Below, in pieces: positions 39,901 through 47,612 of a stretch of 64,000 bases of DNA (position 1 is the stretch's first letter; each line of letters begins with the position of its first letter). The stretch comes from JABFXX01 sp036489755 (GTDB taxonomy: Bacteria > Myxococcota_A > Polyangia > Haliangiales > Haliangiaceae): contig DASXFD010000015.1 of assembly GCA_036489755.1 (NCBI GenBank), positions 148,708 through 212,707 of the forward strand. The letters run 5' to 3'. The notes beneath the pieces were generated by a model that saw nothing but the letters and a program-made list of their open reading frames with translations, was not told the origin of the DNA and did no database searches. The position numbers were made by a program, and so were the translations under genes.

Positions 39901-40105
39901 GCTCGGCCGCGGCACCGGTGCCGAGCTTCGCGTGCCGCTCGGCATCGCGATCGTCGGCGGCCTGATGGTCTCGCAGATCCTGACGCTGTTTACGACCCCG
40001 GTGACGTACCTGGCGCTGCACCGATTCCAGCGCCGCCGCCGCAATCCCGAGTCACTCGGTGACGTCGTCGAGCGTCATAGCTCGCAGCGTCTTGGGGAGC
40101 TCTGA
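36974..40105 (+). CDS. RND efflux pump inner-membrane subunit (MdtC-like)
   Basis: A 1043-residue RND transporter, the second pump of the operon. It starts NLSGPFIRRPIATSLLALALLLGG, carries the Asp pair in GFVVDDAIVVTEN, the segment LYESYIHPITILSTLPSAG and VKKNAILIIDFAL. It lacks the low-complexity insert of the first pump. Two different pump subunits with one adaptor is the MdtABC arrangement; such complexes export bile salts, novobiocin-like and other amphiphilic compounds in E. coli, and the substrate here is unknown. GTG 36974 overlaps the previous stop in GTGA. The 3' end overlaps a convergent gene by 54 bases. Confidence 0.92.
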   Translation: MNLSGPFIRRPIATSLLALALLLGGGAAFTQLSVGPLPKVDLATISVSASLPGGSPTTMATSVAMPLERRMARIAGISELTSTSALGTTSITAQFSLDRDIEGAARDVQAAINAAGGDLPPNLPTRPTFRKVNPSDSPILILALRSKTLPLPRVFEAANTVLAQKISQVPGVGQVGVGGGVQPAVRIRYNPMQIASMGLSVEDLRNAIAAATSDQPKGGIGASQYAAIGVDDQLMNAQQWANIIVRSSTTDQAVGGAVRLGDIGQVFDDVENERVAGWFDGERAVMVIIRRTPGANILDVIDRVKALLPQLAASIPAGIDIDVAIDRATTIRASVHDVERTLLISVILVILVVLLFLQSWRATSVPGLVVPLALVATFGVMFLLDYSLDNLSLMALTIATGFVVDDAIVVTENVARHIENGSRPFKAALEGAREIGFTIVSITTSLIAVFIPLLFMGGVVGRLFREFAMVLTIAIVWSALLSLTLTPMMCSRLLKPRHERGPGPVARTIERTLERIVQRYGKMLWWVIRNRVIVGIITIATVVLTVELYRLVPFGLLPQQDTGMLVASSRGPQDISFAAMKQRQEELIKVLEEDPDVEHAIGSVGGWGSSTINTGSMFISLRPKPARKSSADQVIARLRPKVAKVDGIAMRFQSVQDLRVGGRSSDAQYQYALQDADLNELNQWAPRVVAALMRVPQLKDVNSDQQTQGLELDLKIDRDTASRLGVAMADIDNTLYDAFGQRQVAVFYTEVNQYRVVLEADPSIGTGPDALDRIYVPGAGGAQIPLSQLVKISRNPVALSIGHQGQFPATTLSFNLAPGVALGDAVKAVEDATAKIGMPASVHGTFAGTAQAFQDSLKSERILVPIAIFFVYIVLGILYESYIHPITILSTLPSAGLGALLGLLVTGTDLSLMAIIGIILLVGIVKKNAILIIDFALEREREGMDPEKAIHQACMLRFRPILMTTLAALFGALPLALGRGTGAELRVPLGIAIVGGLMVSQILTLFTTPVTYLALHRFQRRRRNPESLGDVVERHSSQRLGEL

Positions 40106-40948
40106 CAAGCTCTCCGTCGGCGAGCCGACGAGCATCGCCGGGCTCATGTTCGTGAGCCCCCACGGCTCGATCGTGCCGGCCGTCACCGCGAACGCGCCGT
40201 TGTCGATCCGCCCCACGACGCCGAACCCCGACTTCATCGGCACGCGCGTCGTCTCGATCACCAAGTCGGGCAGATGGGACACGTCGATCTCGACGAGGCC
40301 GCGCTCGCACGTCAGCACGAGCCGGTACTGGAGCACGCGCCGCTCGACGAGCAGCACGTTGCCCATCTCGGACGCGAACACCTCGTGCCAGCCGTCGGTC
40401 GGCTTGCCGTGCTCGCGCAGCGCGCGATAGTCGAGATGGTAGAGCCTGTGATCGTCGATCTTGCGCGCGAGGATCCCGGTCGTCGTGACGACGCAATCGA
40501 CGAAGCCCTGCTGGTGCAGGTCGACGACCTTCGACAGGTGATCGACGGTCCAGAACGAGCCGGGCACGTGCGGCGTGCAGCCGAGGAACACGTTCTTCGC
40601 CGACGCGCCCTTGAGCCACTCGCTGAGCGCGCACGCCACCTCGGGCGCCGAGCCGGTATCGCCGAGCCGGCGATCGCCGTTCCACAGCACCGTGTCGCCG
40701 GGCAAGCGATGCACGGCGTCGAAGTGAAAGTAGCGGCCTTCCATCGGCGGCACGAGCGCGAGCTTGTCGCCGACCTTGACGTTCGCGACCGCATCCAAAT
40801 CTTCGGGCACGACGATGTCGGTCTCGCCGCGCGGATCGAGCGCGACGAACAACAGGCCGCGCGGCGTCAGGCCCTGCTTGCGCAGCTCCTTGAGCCCGAG
40901 GATCACCGCCGCGGGATCGCGGTAGTGGTACGTGCGCGTGGCGAACAT
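40052..40948 (-). CDS. Unknown protein downstream of mgtE
   Basis: A 298-residue soluble protein (MFATRTYHYRDPAAVILGLKELRKQGL...). It has mixed beta and helix, no signal or membrane segment, and a well-ordered aromatic/His-rich middle (LPGDTVLWNGDRRLG, CTPHVPGSFWTVDHL). No family recognised. It starts 11 bases after the mgtE stop on the same strand, so it is probably co-transcribed with MgtE. The 3' 54 bases overlap the convergent RND gene. Confidence 0.7.
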   Translation of the reverse strand: MFATRTYHYRDPAAVILGLKELRKQGLTPRGLLFVALDPRGETDIVVPEDLDAVANVKVGDKLALVPPMEGRYFHFDAVHRLPGDTVLWNGDRRLGDTGSAPEVACALSEWLKGASAKNVFLGCTPHVPGSFWTVDHLSKVVDLHQQGFVDCVVTTTGILARKIDDHRLYHLDYRALREHGKPTDGWHEVFASEMGNVLLVERRVLQYRLVLTCERGLVEIDVSHLPDLVIETTRVPMKSGFGVVGRIDNGAFAVTAGTIEPWGLTNMSPAMLVGSPTESLSELPKTLRAMTLDDVTE

Positions 40949-40959
40949 CGCCAGGAACT

Positions 40960-42873
40960 CTACAGGCGCGGAACGATCTTCGCCACGAGCGCTTCTTCGG
41001 CGGCGCGGATCGTCGCCGGCGGCAGCGTTCCCGCGAAGGAGACCGTGAGCAGCGTGTCGTGCTGGTAGACCGTGAGCTGCTGCGCGGCGGGCTCGTAATA
41101 GGCCGCTTCGCCCAAGCCGGGCACATCGGTGGCCGTCGCGGCGTCGTCGCGGCCATCGTCGAACGTGCCCTTCTCGGTGATCGCCGCACGCATCGTCAGC
41201 GTGCCGGTCACGCCGATCCACCGCGACAGGCTGGTGTTTTCGCGCTCGCGCGGCGAATCCGGCCGCAGCACCAGCGTGCGATCGCCGAACACCGTGCCGA
41301 GCTCGTCGCGCGACGCGAGCGTGGCGGTATTGGGGACGGTGCGGATCACCGTGTTCGTGAGCATGAAGCTCGCGATCACGAAGTAGATGACGATGCCGGA
41401 GACGTCGACGAGCGTCGCGACCAGCGGCGCCGATGCGCTCGCGGGGTCGGCACCGATCCGGCGCAGCGCGAACGGCAGCATCGCGCCCATCAGCGTGCCC
41501 CACGTGACGCATCCGACGACGGCGGTCGCGACGGTCAACCCGACCATCACGTAGTGCATGCCGGCGGATCCGGAATACGCGCCGAACGCGCCCCACACGA
41601 TCACGCGGATCGAGACCACGGCGCCGAGGATCGCGCCGAGCACGACGCCCATCTGGATCTCGCGGCGGAACACGCGCAACCAGTCGCCGACGCGGACCTC
41701 GCCGAGCGCCATCGCGCGAATCACCAGCGTCGAGGCCTGCGAGCCCGAGTTGCCGCCGCTCGAGATGATGAGCGGCAGGAACAGCGACAGCACGATCGCC
41801 TTGTCGAGCTCGCCCTGGAAGAACCCGAGCGCGGTCGCGGTGAACATCTCGCCGAGCAACAGGATCACGAGCCAGCGGCCGCGCTTGGTGACCATCTCGC
41901 GGCGGCTCGACGCCAGGTACGGCATGTCGAGGGCTTCGAGACCGCCGAACTTCTGCGCGTCCTCGGTCGCCTCTTCCTGGACGACGTCGACGATGTCGTC
42001 GACGGTCACGATGCCCTTCATCTTGCCGTCCATGTCGACGACGGGGATCACGTTGAGATCGTGCTCGGCGAAGAACCGCGAGACCGTCTCCTGATCCATC
42101 TCGTCGGTGACGCGCACGATGTCGGTCGTCATGATCTCGGCGACCGTGGTTTTCGGATCTGCCGCGAACAGGTCGCGGAACGACACCACGCCGAGCAGGC
42201 GCTGCGCCGGGTCGAGCACGTACGCGACGTAGATCGTCTCGAGCTTCGCGCGCGCCTGCCGCCGCAAATACAGAAGCGCCTCGTCGGCCGACATCTCGGG
42301 CCGGAGCCGCGCGTAGCGCGTCGACATCAGACCGCCGGCTTCGTCCTCGGCGTACTTGAGCAGCGCGACGACCTCGCGCCGCGTCGGATCGTCGAGCAGC
42401 GCGAGCAGCGTGGTGCGGTTGGCCTCACCGGCCTGCTGGATCACGTCGGCGACGTCGTCGGGCTCGAGCAGGCGCATCCACTGGCGGCGCTGGCCCGGCC
42501 GGAAGTTGAGCAGGAGATCGGCCTGATCGCGCGACGACAGCGAGATGAAGAACTCTTCGGCGTCTTCGCGCGGCAACACGCGCAGGCCGTCGCCGCGCTC
42601 TTCGAGATCGAGGAACGGCCAGGCATCGCGCAGATCGTCGAGGCCGAGCTGATCGTCGGGGGCGTCCTCGCGGCCTTCGGTCGGGATCGGAATCGGCCCG
42701 GTCGGCCGCAGCTCGATGAGCTCGACGACGTCGGAGTCGTCGCCGCGGCTGTCGGCGACGGCCTTGATCCCGGCCATCACCTTGCTGGCTTCTTCGGGCG
42801 CCATCATCGTGACCTCGCCCGTGCCCTGCTGATGCTCGGGGATCGACTCAGGGATGTTGTCGTCCGCCGACAT
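40960..42873 (-). CDS. mgtE: MgtE-type magnesium transporter with extra C-terminal domain
   Basis: 637 residues. It has an acidic N-terminal region, the MgtE N domain of helical repeats (about 80-200), two CBS domains (TVAEIMTTDIVRVTDEMDQE...IPVVDMDGKMKGIVTVDDI) and the five-helix pore with SSGGNSGSQAST and PLVATLVDVSGIVIYF. Cytosolic Mg2+ normally closes this channel through the CBS part. The last ~127 residues (from RTVPNTATLAS) follow the final pore helix and form a soluble beta/helix domain absent from ordinary MgtE as I know it. ATG 42873 (MSADDN) chosen over ATG 42909. Confidence 0.9.
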   Translation of the reverse strand: MSADDNIPESIPEHQQGTGEVTMMAPEEASKVMAGIKAVADSRGDDSDVVELIELRPTGPIPIPTEGREDAPDDQLGLDDLRDAWPFLDLEERGDGLRVLPREDAEEFFISLSSRDQADLLLNFRPGQRRQWMRLLEPDDVADVIQQAGEANRTTLLALLDDPTRREVVALLKYAEDEAGGLMSTRYARLRPEMSADEALLYLRRQARAKLETIYVAYVLDPAQRLLGVVSFRDLFAADPKTTVAEIMTTDIVRVTDEMDQETVSRFFAEHDLNVIPVVDMDGKMKGIVTVDDIVDVVQEEATEDAQKFGGLEALDMPYLASSRREMVTKRGRWLVILLLGEMFTATALGFFQGELDKAIVLSLFLPLIISSGGNSGSQASTLVIRAMALGEVRVGDWLRVFRREIQMGVVLGAILGAVVSIRVIVWGAFGAYSGSAGMHYVMVGLTVATAVVGCVTWGTLMGAMLPFALRRIGADPASASAPLVATLVDVSGIVIYFVIASFMLTNTVIRTVPNTATLASRDELGTVFGDRTLVLRPDSPRERENTSLSRWIGVTGTLTMRAAITEKGTFDDGRDDAATATDVPGLGEAAYYEPAAQQLTVYQHDTLLTVSFAGTLPPATIRAAEEALVAKIVPRL

Positions 42874-42981
42874 CGCAGACACCCTGCCCAAACCGATCGG
42901 GCGTGGCAAGCGAGTTAAAACGTAATCGCTCGTTCATCCGTCCCTAATGGAGCGGGACTCCCCGCGGCAGAGGATGGCGTG

Positions 42982-43194
42982 ATGAAGACGACGATCATCA
43001 CGGGCGCGGCCGCGCTCTTGCTCGCGGCGTGCGGCGTCCAGCGACCCCACCGCACGATCGAGACTCCAGCCTCGATCGAGCTGAACCGCCGGCTCGACAT
43101 GATCTCCTTGCACGACATGGAGCTCGATCGGCTCGAGGCCGAGCTGGCGGCCCTACGCCGGCGCGTCGCCGCGCTCGAGGGCGCGCGTCAGTAG
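42982..43194 (+). CDS. Small coiled-coil lipoprotein
   Basis: A 70-residue protein with a lipoprotein signal (MKTTIITGAAALLLAACGV). The short mature part contains a coiled coil (MELDRLEAELAALRRRVAALEG), like small murein-lipoprotein-type spacers. AGAGGA lies 8 bases before ATG 42982. It is divergent from mgtE and its end overlaps the convergent sirtuin by 7 bases. Confidence 0.72.
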   Translation: MKTTIITGAAALLLAACGVQRPHRTIETPASIELNRRLDMISLHDMELDRLEAELAALRRRVAALEGARQ

Positions 43195-44000
43195 GTCAGC
43201 GCATGGACCAGGGCTGGCAACACCTCGCCGGCCGGCGCACGGATCGCGCCCGCCGACTCCGCGGCAACCTCGCCGAACGGATTGGCGTCGACGTTGATGT
43301 CGACGATCGCGGCTCCGCTCCGAGCCGCGAGGGTGACGACCTGCCAGGGCAAATTGGTCTGCGCGGACGTGCCGGCGATCACGACCAGCGCCGCGCGGGC
43401 CGCGAGAGCGCGGACGGTGTCGAGCCGATAGCGGGCCTCGTCGTACGACTCGTCGAACCACAGCACGTGAGGTCGCGCGAGCGCACCGCACTGCGGGCAC
43501 GCGAGCTGCGCGCGAACGTCGTCGGGAACGCCGTCGCCGCGCGCGATCGCCGGAACGCTCGCCGGAATCGCGTAGCGCTCGTGCGTGCATTCGCGGCTGC
43601 AGCGCATGAGGTCGATGTCGCCGTGGATCTCGTGGAGGCGCCCGTCGGGGCTGCCGGCTCGGCGGTGCAGCCCGTCGACGTTCTGGGTGACGACCGCGAA
43701 CCGGTCGCCGAGCGCCGCATCCCACAGGGCGAGCGCGCGGTGCCCGGCGTTGGGCTCGGCCGCGCGACACACGCCGCGGCGATACAGGTACCAGGCCCAG
43801 ACGTCCCACGGCATCGCCTCGAACGCGCTGTGCGTCGCGAGCTCCTGCGGGTGGTACTCGCGCGCGCCGACGGTCCAGTAGCCGTCCTTGCCGCGAAACG
43901 TCGGGATGCCGCTCTCGGCCGACACGCCCGCGCCGGTCAGCGCGATCACCGCACCGGGCCGCGCGAGCGCTTGCTTGCAGGCCGCGACGACGGCATCCAT
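43188..44000 (-). CDS. Sir2-family NAD-dependent protein deacylase
   Basis: A 270-residue sirtuin. It contains ALTGAGVSAESGIPTFRG (NAD loop), VVTQNVDGLH (catalytic region), HEIHGDIDLMRCSREC (catalytic His, first Cys pair), ACPQCGALARPHVLWFDE (second Cys pair) and GTSAQTNLP. It removes acyl groups from lysine using NAD. The Zn-binding Cys residues are complete. No acetyl-CoA synthetase or partner is adjacent. The start at 44000 is 18 bases from the divergent membrane-protein start, so the promoters must overlap. Confidence 0.93.
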   Translation of the reverse strand: MDAVVAACKQALARPGAVIALTGAGVSAESGIPTFRGKDGYWTVGAREYHPQELATHSAFEAMPWDVWAWYLYRRGVCRAAEPNAGHRALALWDAALGDRFAVVTQNVDGLHRRAGSPDGRLHEIHGDIDLMRCSRECTHERYAIPASVPAIARGDGVPDDVRAQLACPQCGALARPHVLWFDESYDEARYRLDTVRALAARAALVVIAGTSAQTNLPWQVVTLAARSGAAIVDINVDANPFGEVAAESAGAIRAPAGEVLPALVHALTY

Positions 44001-44018
44001 GCGGTAAATTCAACCACG

Positions 44019-44750
44019 GTGAAGCTCGGGATTCGACTGCTCGGGCTCGGAAGCGTCGCCGCCGGCGTGCTCGACCTGATGTACGGCGAATTCGAGGCGG
44101 CGCATCAACCGATCCAGGCGCTCGGCGACCACATCCCCGGCGTCCGCGTCCTCGCGTACGTGACCGGGCTGTGGCTCGTCGCAGGAGGGCTCGCGATCCA
44201 GTGGCCGCGGTCGCGGCGCGCCGGTGCGATCGCGCTCGCGATCATCTACGGCTGCTTTGCCGCGTTCCAGATCCCGCGGTTCTGGACGGCGCCGGCGCTG
44301 CTCGGCTCGTCGTGGCGCCTGTTCGTCGGTCTGGTCACCGGACCGTGCGTGGAGCTCGTGCCGGTCGCCGCGTGCGTGCTGCTGGTCGCGCCATCGCGCA
44401 CGCGCACGGTGCGCTACACGTTCGCGATCTGCGCGATCGCGTTCGGCCTCGAGCACCTCGCGAATCCCGCCGACGTCGCGACGATGATCCCGGCGTGGAT
44501 GCCACTGCCCGGCGCGTGGTGGGCCGTCGTCACCGGCATTTGCTTCATCGCGGCAGGCCTCGCGTTCGCGGCGCATCGGTTCGACGTGCTCGCCGCACGC
44601 CTGCTCGCCGCCATGTTCGGCGTGTTCAGCGCGCTGTCGCTGGTGCCGCTCCTCGTCGCGGCGCCGCACGATCACGTCGCGTGGGGCGGCAACGCGGTGA
44701 ACCTGGCGATCATCGGCGCCACGTGGTTGTTCGCCGACGCGCTCACGTGA
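44019..44750 (+). CDS. DoxX-like multi-pass membrane protein
   Basis: A 243-residue protein of about seven helices (LGIRLLGLGSVAAGVLDLM, LAYVTGLWLVAGGLAI, AGAIALAIIYGCFAAFQ and others). The first half resembles the DoxX-like/SURF4 group. No cofactor motif is present, so the biochemical role is unknown. GTG 44019 chosen (KLGIRLLGLG follows). The stop overlaps the convergent ATP-grasp gene by 8 bases. Confidence 0.7.
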   Translation: MKLGIRLLGLGSVAAGVLDLMYGEFEAAHQPIQALGDHIPGVRVLAYVTGLWLVAGGLAIQWPRSRRAGAIALAIIYGCFAAFQIPRFWTAPALLGSSWRLFVGLVTGPCVELVPVAACVLLVAPSRTRTVRYTFAICAIAFGLEHLANPADVATMIPAWMPLPGAWWAVVTGICFIAAGLAFAAHRFDVLAARLLAAMFGVFSALSLVPLLVAAPHDHVAWGGNAVNLAIIGATWLFADALT

Positions 44751-45597
44751 TCCACGCGGCGCCCTCGACGAGCACGGTTGACCCGGCGGGCGCGACGGGC
44801 CCGAGCCCGAGCGTGCGCGCGCCGAGCCGCCTGCCGAGCGCATGCGCGACGTGACCGAACGTGAGCCGCACGTTGATCTCGCACAGCGGATGAAAGCCGC
44901 CCGCGTGCTCGAACGCATCGACGCCGAACGGGCCTGCGTAGCCGACGGCACGCAGCTTCGCCGCGACCGCGCCGGCCACGCGCACGAGCTCGGCGGGCGC
45001 ATCGCAGCCGAACTCGATGCCGCGAAACGTGCCGCGCTCCGACGTGACGAGCCGGTGCGGCGGCAGCAAGCCGGATCCGGTATCGCCGCAGATCGCGACG
45101 TCGCGCACGCGCGGCAGCCACGGCTCGACGACGAGCTCGCCATGCGCGGCAAGCAGCTGCGCGAGCTCCGGCGGCGCGGTCGTGCCGGTGCCGAAGCAGC
45201 GGTCGCGGCCGGCGGTGGTCCACGGCGCCTTCGCGACCCACGGGCCCGCGAGGTCGAGCTCGCCGGGCGAGCGAATCGCGCGCGCGCCGGGTAACGCGCA
45301 CCCGAGCTCGCGGGCGAGCGCCAGCGCGAACCGCCGATCGTTCCACGGCTTGGCGCCGGGCTGGGCCCACACGAGGTCGGCGAACCGCGGCTCGCCGGCG
45401 CGCATCCTCGCCGGAAACTTCACGCGCGCCGGATCGACCGCCGCGGGCGCCCAGATCTCGACGTCGGCGCCGGCCGGCGCGAGGTGTGCGAGCAGCGCCG
45501 CAAACGGCGCGACGCGCTCGGCGACTCTCGCCGGCAACGCGCGGCCGGCCCAGCGCGCCTCGGCGTCGAGGTTTGCGTGGATCACGAACGGCGTCAC
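44743..45597 (-). CDS. ATP-grasp-like protein
   Basis: A 284-residue protein. It reads as an ATP-grasp enzyme: GPWVAKAPWTTAGRDRCFG is like the phosphate-binding region, GELVVEPWLPRVRDVAIC like the nucleotide-strand region, and GPFGVDAFEHAGGFHPLCEINVRLTFGH like the metal-binding E-x-N strand. ATP-grasp enzymes join a carboxylate to an amine or thiol through an acyl phosphate. The substrate is unknown. GTG 45597 overlaps the stop of the DUF455 gene (GTGA), so they are co-translated. The gene ends overlapping the convergent membrane protein. Confidence 0.72.
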   Translation of the reverse strand: MTPFVIHANLDAEARWAGRALPARVAERVAPFAALLAHLAPAGADVEIWAPAAVDPARVKFPARMRAGEPRFADLVWAQPGAKPWNDRRFALALARELGCALPGARAIRSPGELDLAGPWVAKAPWTTAGRDRCFGTGTTAPPELAQLLAAHGELVVEPWLPRVRDVAICGDTGSGLLPPHRLVTSERGTFRGIEFGCDAPAELVRVAGAVAAKLRAVGYAGPFGVDAFEHAGGFHPLCEINVRLTFGHVAHALGRRLGARTLGLGPVAPAGSTVLVEGAAWIT

Positions 45598-46400
45598 CGC
45601 GGCTCGCCGCTCGGCCGCGTCGGCGAGATGGCGGCGAGCGCGTCGACGAACGCGTCGCTGATGCCGGCCTTGCGGCGCGCGTCGCGATCGAGCCGAGCGC
45701 CGCGGGCGCGCGCGGGCCCGAGCGGTGCGGTGACGTGCTCGACGTACGTGCGCCACGGATCGCGGCCGTCGCTCAGACGATTCATCCAGACCCAACCAAA
45801 GTGCACGTGACGGATCTCGTCGGTGTGCACGCGCTCGAGCGCCTCGGCGGTGGGTACGTCGCCGCACGCGCGCGCGGCTGTCGCGTAGTCGCCGGCGAAG
45901 TCGAGGTTCGCCTGCTCGAACGTGAGGTTCATCGCGCACGCGAACTCCAAGGGACCTCTAAGCGGTGCGAGCTTGTTCCAGAAATGGCCGGTCACTGGAT
46001 GGTCGCCGAACCGCGTGCCGAGCGCGGCGAGCCGAGCCACGTAGAGCCCGAAGTGCGCTTGCTCGTCGGCGAGGATCGCGACGACCCCGCGGCGAAACGC
46101 GATCGGCGCGTCGGGATAGGCGAGCAGCGCCCACGCGAACAGCTCGATCGCCTGCAGCTCGTGGTTCGCGAGCGCGTGAAGGATCCGCGCGCGCTGCGCC
46201 GGATCGCGCATGCCGGCGAGCGGCGGCGTCCGCACGCGACGCGCCGAGACGATCGCGAGCTCCGGCGGCCGTCCCGGCGCTGCGATCCGCAGCGCGGGCT
46301 CGCGATCGACGAGGTCGAGCCCCTCCGGCGGCGCGACGAGCTTGGCCGCGAGCGTCTCGCCGAGCACGATGCCGAGCGCGTAGTCGCGGGCCGCCGTCAC
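45594..46400 (-). CDS. DUF455 ferritin-like (possible diiron) protein
   Basis: A 268-residue helical protein. It matches DUF455: ARDYALGIVLGETLAAKLVAP, AAPGRPPEL, then four helices with carboxylate/His ligands H80-E81, E85, E113-H116 (DEQAH), E162 (FEQANLD) and E195-H198 (DEIRH). Such sets bind two metals in the ferritin-like fold, so an oxidase or oxygenase is likely. Function of the family is unknown to me. GTG 46400 overlaps the TGA of the upstream secreted-protein gene. The 5' end is repeated at the start of that neighbour. Confidence 0.78.
   Translation of the reverse strand: MTAARDYALGIVLGETLAAKLVAPPEGLDLVDREPALRIAAPGRPPELAIVSARRVRTPPLAGMRDPAQRARILHALANHELQAIELFAWALLAYPDAPIAFRRGVVAILADEQAHFGLYVARLAALGTRFGDHPVTGHFWNKLAPLRGPLEFACAMNLTFEQANLDFAGDYATAARACGDVPTAEALERVHTDEIRHVHFGWVWMNRLSDGRDPWRTYVEHVTAPLGPARARGARLDRDARRKAGISDAFVDALAAISPTRPSGEPR
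46358..46398. repeat. Direct repeat, copy A (5' end of DUF455 gene)
   Basis: A 41-base block starting CGCCGAGCACGATGCCGAGC matches 46810-46850 at about 37 of 41 positions in the same orientation. It lies in the first codons of the DUF455 gene, where it encodes a segment natural for that family (start of the first helix). Confidence 0.65.
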
Positions 46401-46846
46401 TTCACACACCCGAGGAACTGCGCGTGCGCGACGTCGACGATGCTCGGGCGCATGTCACGAATTTCGAGCCGGGCGATCCCGCGGTCGATCTGGATCGATT
46501 GTGCGGGCGTGGTCGGCGAGCGGCCGCCCGGCGGCGGGATCACGCTCGTCCATCGCGCGAGCTCGTCGACGACGATGATCCGATCGTGCTGCACGAAGAT
46601 CGCGACGACCTTGTAGATGATCTGGTCGGTGCCCTCGGGTGAGTCGACCGGAACGTCGACGAAGAACGCCGAGCCTTTCGCGTCGAGGTCGGGCGCTGCT
46701 TGCGGTGGCGCCGCGCCGAGCGCGGCCTTCGCGTCGGCGAGCGAGCGATGCGTGTGGACGTACGGCGTCGGGCACGGTGCCGCGCCGGCACTCGATGCGA
46801 TCGCGAGGACGCCGAGCACGATGCCGAGCGTGTAGTCGCGAGCCAT
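46397..46846 (-). CDS. Secreted protein whose signal peptide resembles the DUF455 start
   Basis: A 149-residue protein starting MARDYTLGIVLGVLAIASSAGA, which reads as a signal peptide with cleavage near AGAAPC. The mature part (CPTPYVHTHRSLADAKAALG...) is mixed beta/helix with two Cys and no recognised family. Its first residues, ARDYTLGIVLG, nearly repeat the start of the downstream DUF455 protein, ARDYALGIVLG, and the DNA is alike over about 41 bases. ATG 46846. It is the first gene of a three-gene, overlapping minus-strand unit. Confidence 0.7.
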   Translation of the reverse strand: MARDYTLGIVLGVLAIASSAGAAPCPTPYVHTHRSLADAKAALGAAPPQAAPDLDAKGSAFFVDVPVDSPEGTDQIIYKVVAIFVQHDRIIVVDELARWTSVIPPPGGRSPTTPAQSIQIDRGIARLEIRDMRPSIVDVAHAQFLGCVK

Positions 46847-46850
46847 CGTC
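46810..46850. repeat. Direct repeat, copy B (5' end of secreted-protein gene)
   Basis: This is the second copy of the block at 46358-46398, located 452 bases away. In this copy the encoded residues serve as the n- and h-region of a signal peptide. The two differ at about four bases, one of which creates the ATG start (GCC to CAT on the plus strand). Confidence 0.65.
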
Positions 46851-46868
46851 GCAGCTTAGCGCACCGGG

Positions 46869-47612
46869 CTACTCATCGCCGCGCGGCCGTTCGAATGCGC
46901 CGATCCGGCCGTGCTTGCGCCAGCCGGTCGCGAGCAGCCACGTTTTCGGGAACCACACGATCAGCGACGCGTACGTTGGTGGCGGGCGAAGCGCCGTGCG
47001 CCGATCCTCGAGCTCCTTCCAGCCGCCGAACGACACGGCGCTCGAGAACGGATCGACCATCCAGCCGCGCTCGCGGTCTTCGCCATGACGTCGCCAATTG
47101 TTGAGCACGTACGCCACGCAGTTCCGGACTTGACGCGGCGTCGTCAAGACCGTCGCGTGATAGCGGTCGGCGAACACGTTGCCGCGCTCGCCGAGCGCGC
47201 GGTTGATCATGCGCGCGGCGGAGATCAAGAAGCTCTGCATCGCCTTGGCGAGCGCCGTCTTGTGGGTGGCCTCGACGACGAGGTGCAGGTGCGTGCGCTG
47301 GATGCTGAGGTGGACGATGCGCGCGGACTCGTGCTTCGCGACCGTGATCGTCGCGTCGCGGATCGCGGCGTAGAGGTCGCGGCGGCGCAGGCTGTGGACG
47401 CGCGGCACGACGCGCGTGACGACGTGCAGCGGCTGGCTCGCACGAAACGCATGCCGCTTCTTGTGACGCTCGCTGGAGCGGTGCCGATGCGGCGAGCGTG
47501 GCCGCCCGGCGCGGGCACGTTTGCCGCCGCGGCACTGACCGTTCTTGTCGAGCGGCCGAAGCGGAAGCTCGCCCTGCGCACCCACTAGATGCACCGTACG
47601 CCTTCGCCGCAT
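46869..47612 (-). CDS. REP-associated tyrosine transposase-like (Y1) protein
   Basis: A 247-residue protein starting MRRRRTVHLVGAQ. It has the Y1-transposase HUH pattern (VHLSIQRTHLHLVVEA with His-x-His) and a downstream helix with RMINRALGERGNVFADRYHATVL, then CVAYVLNNWRRHG. This is the single-strand, hairpin-recognising family (IS200/REP-associated). No flanking terminal repeats are obvious. In Myxococcota such genes often stand alone and may be domesticated. ATG 47612 chosen; the open frame extends further upstream. The N-terminal 60 residues are unusually basic. Confidence 0.8.
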   Translation of the reverse strand: MRRRRTVHLVGAQGELPLRPLDKNGQCRGGKRARAGRPRSPHRHRSSERHKKRHAFRASQPLHVVTRVVPRVHSLRRRDLYAAIRDATITVAKHESARIVHLSIQRTHLHLVVEATHKTALAKAMQSFLISAARMINRALGERGNVFADRYHATVLTTPRQVRNCVAYVLNNWRRHGEDRERGWMVDPFSSAVSFGGWKELEDRRTALRPPPTYASLIVWFPKTWLLATGWRKHGRIGAFERPRGDE

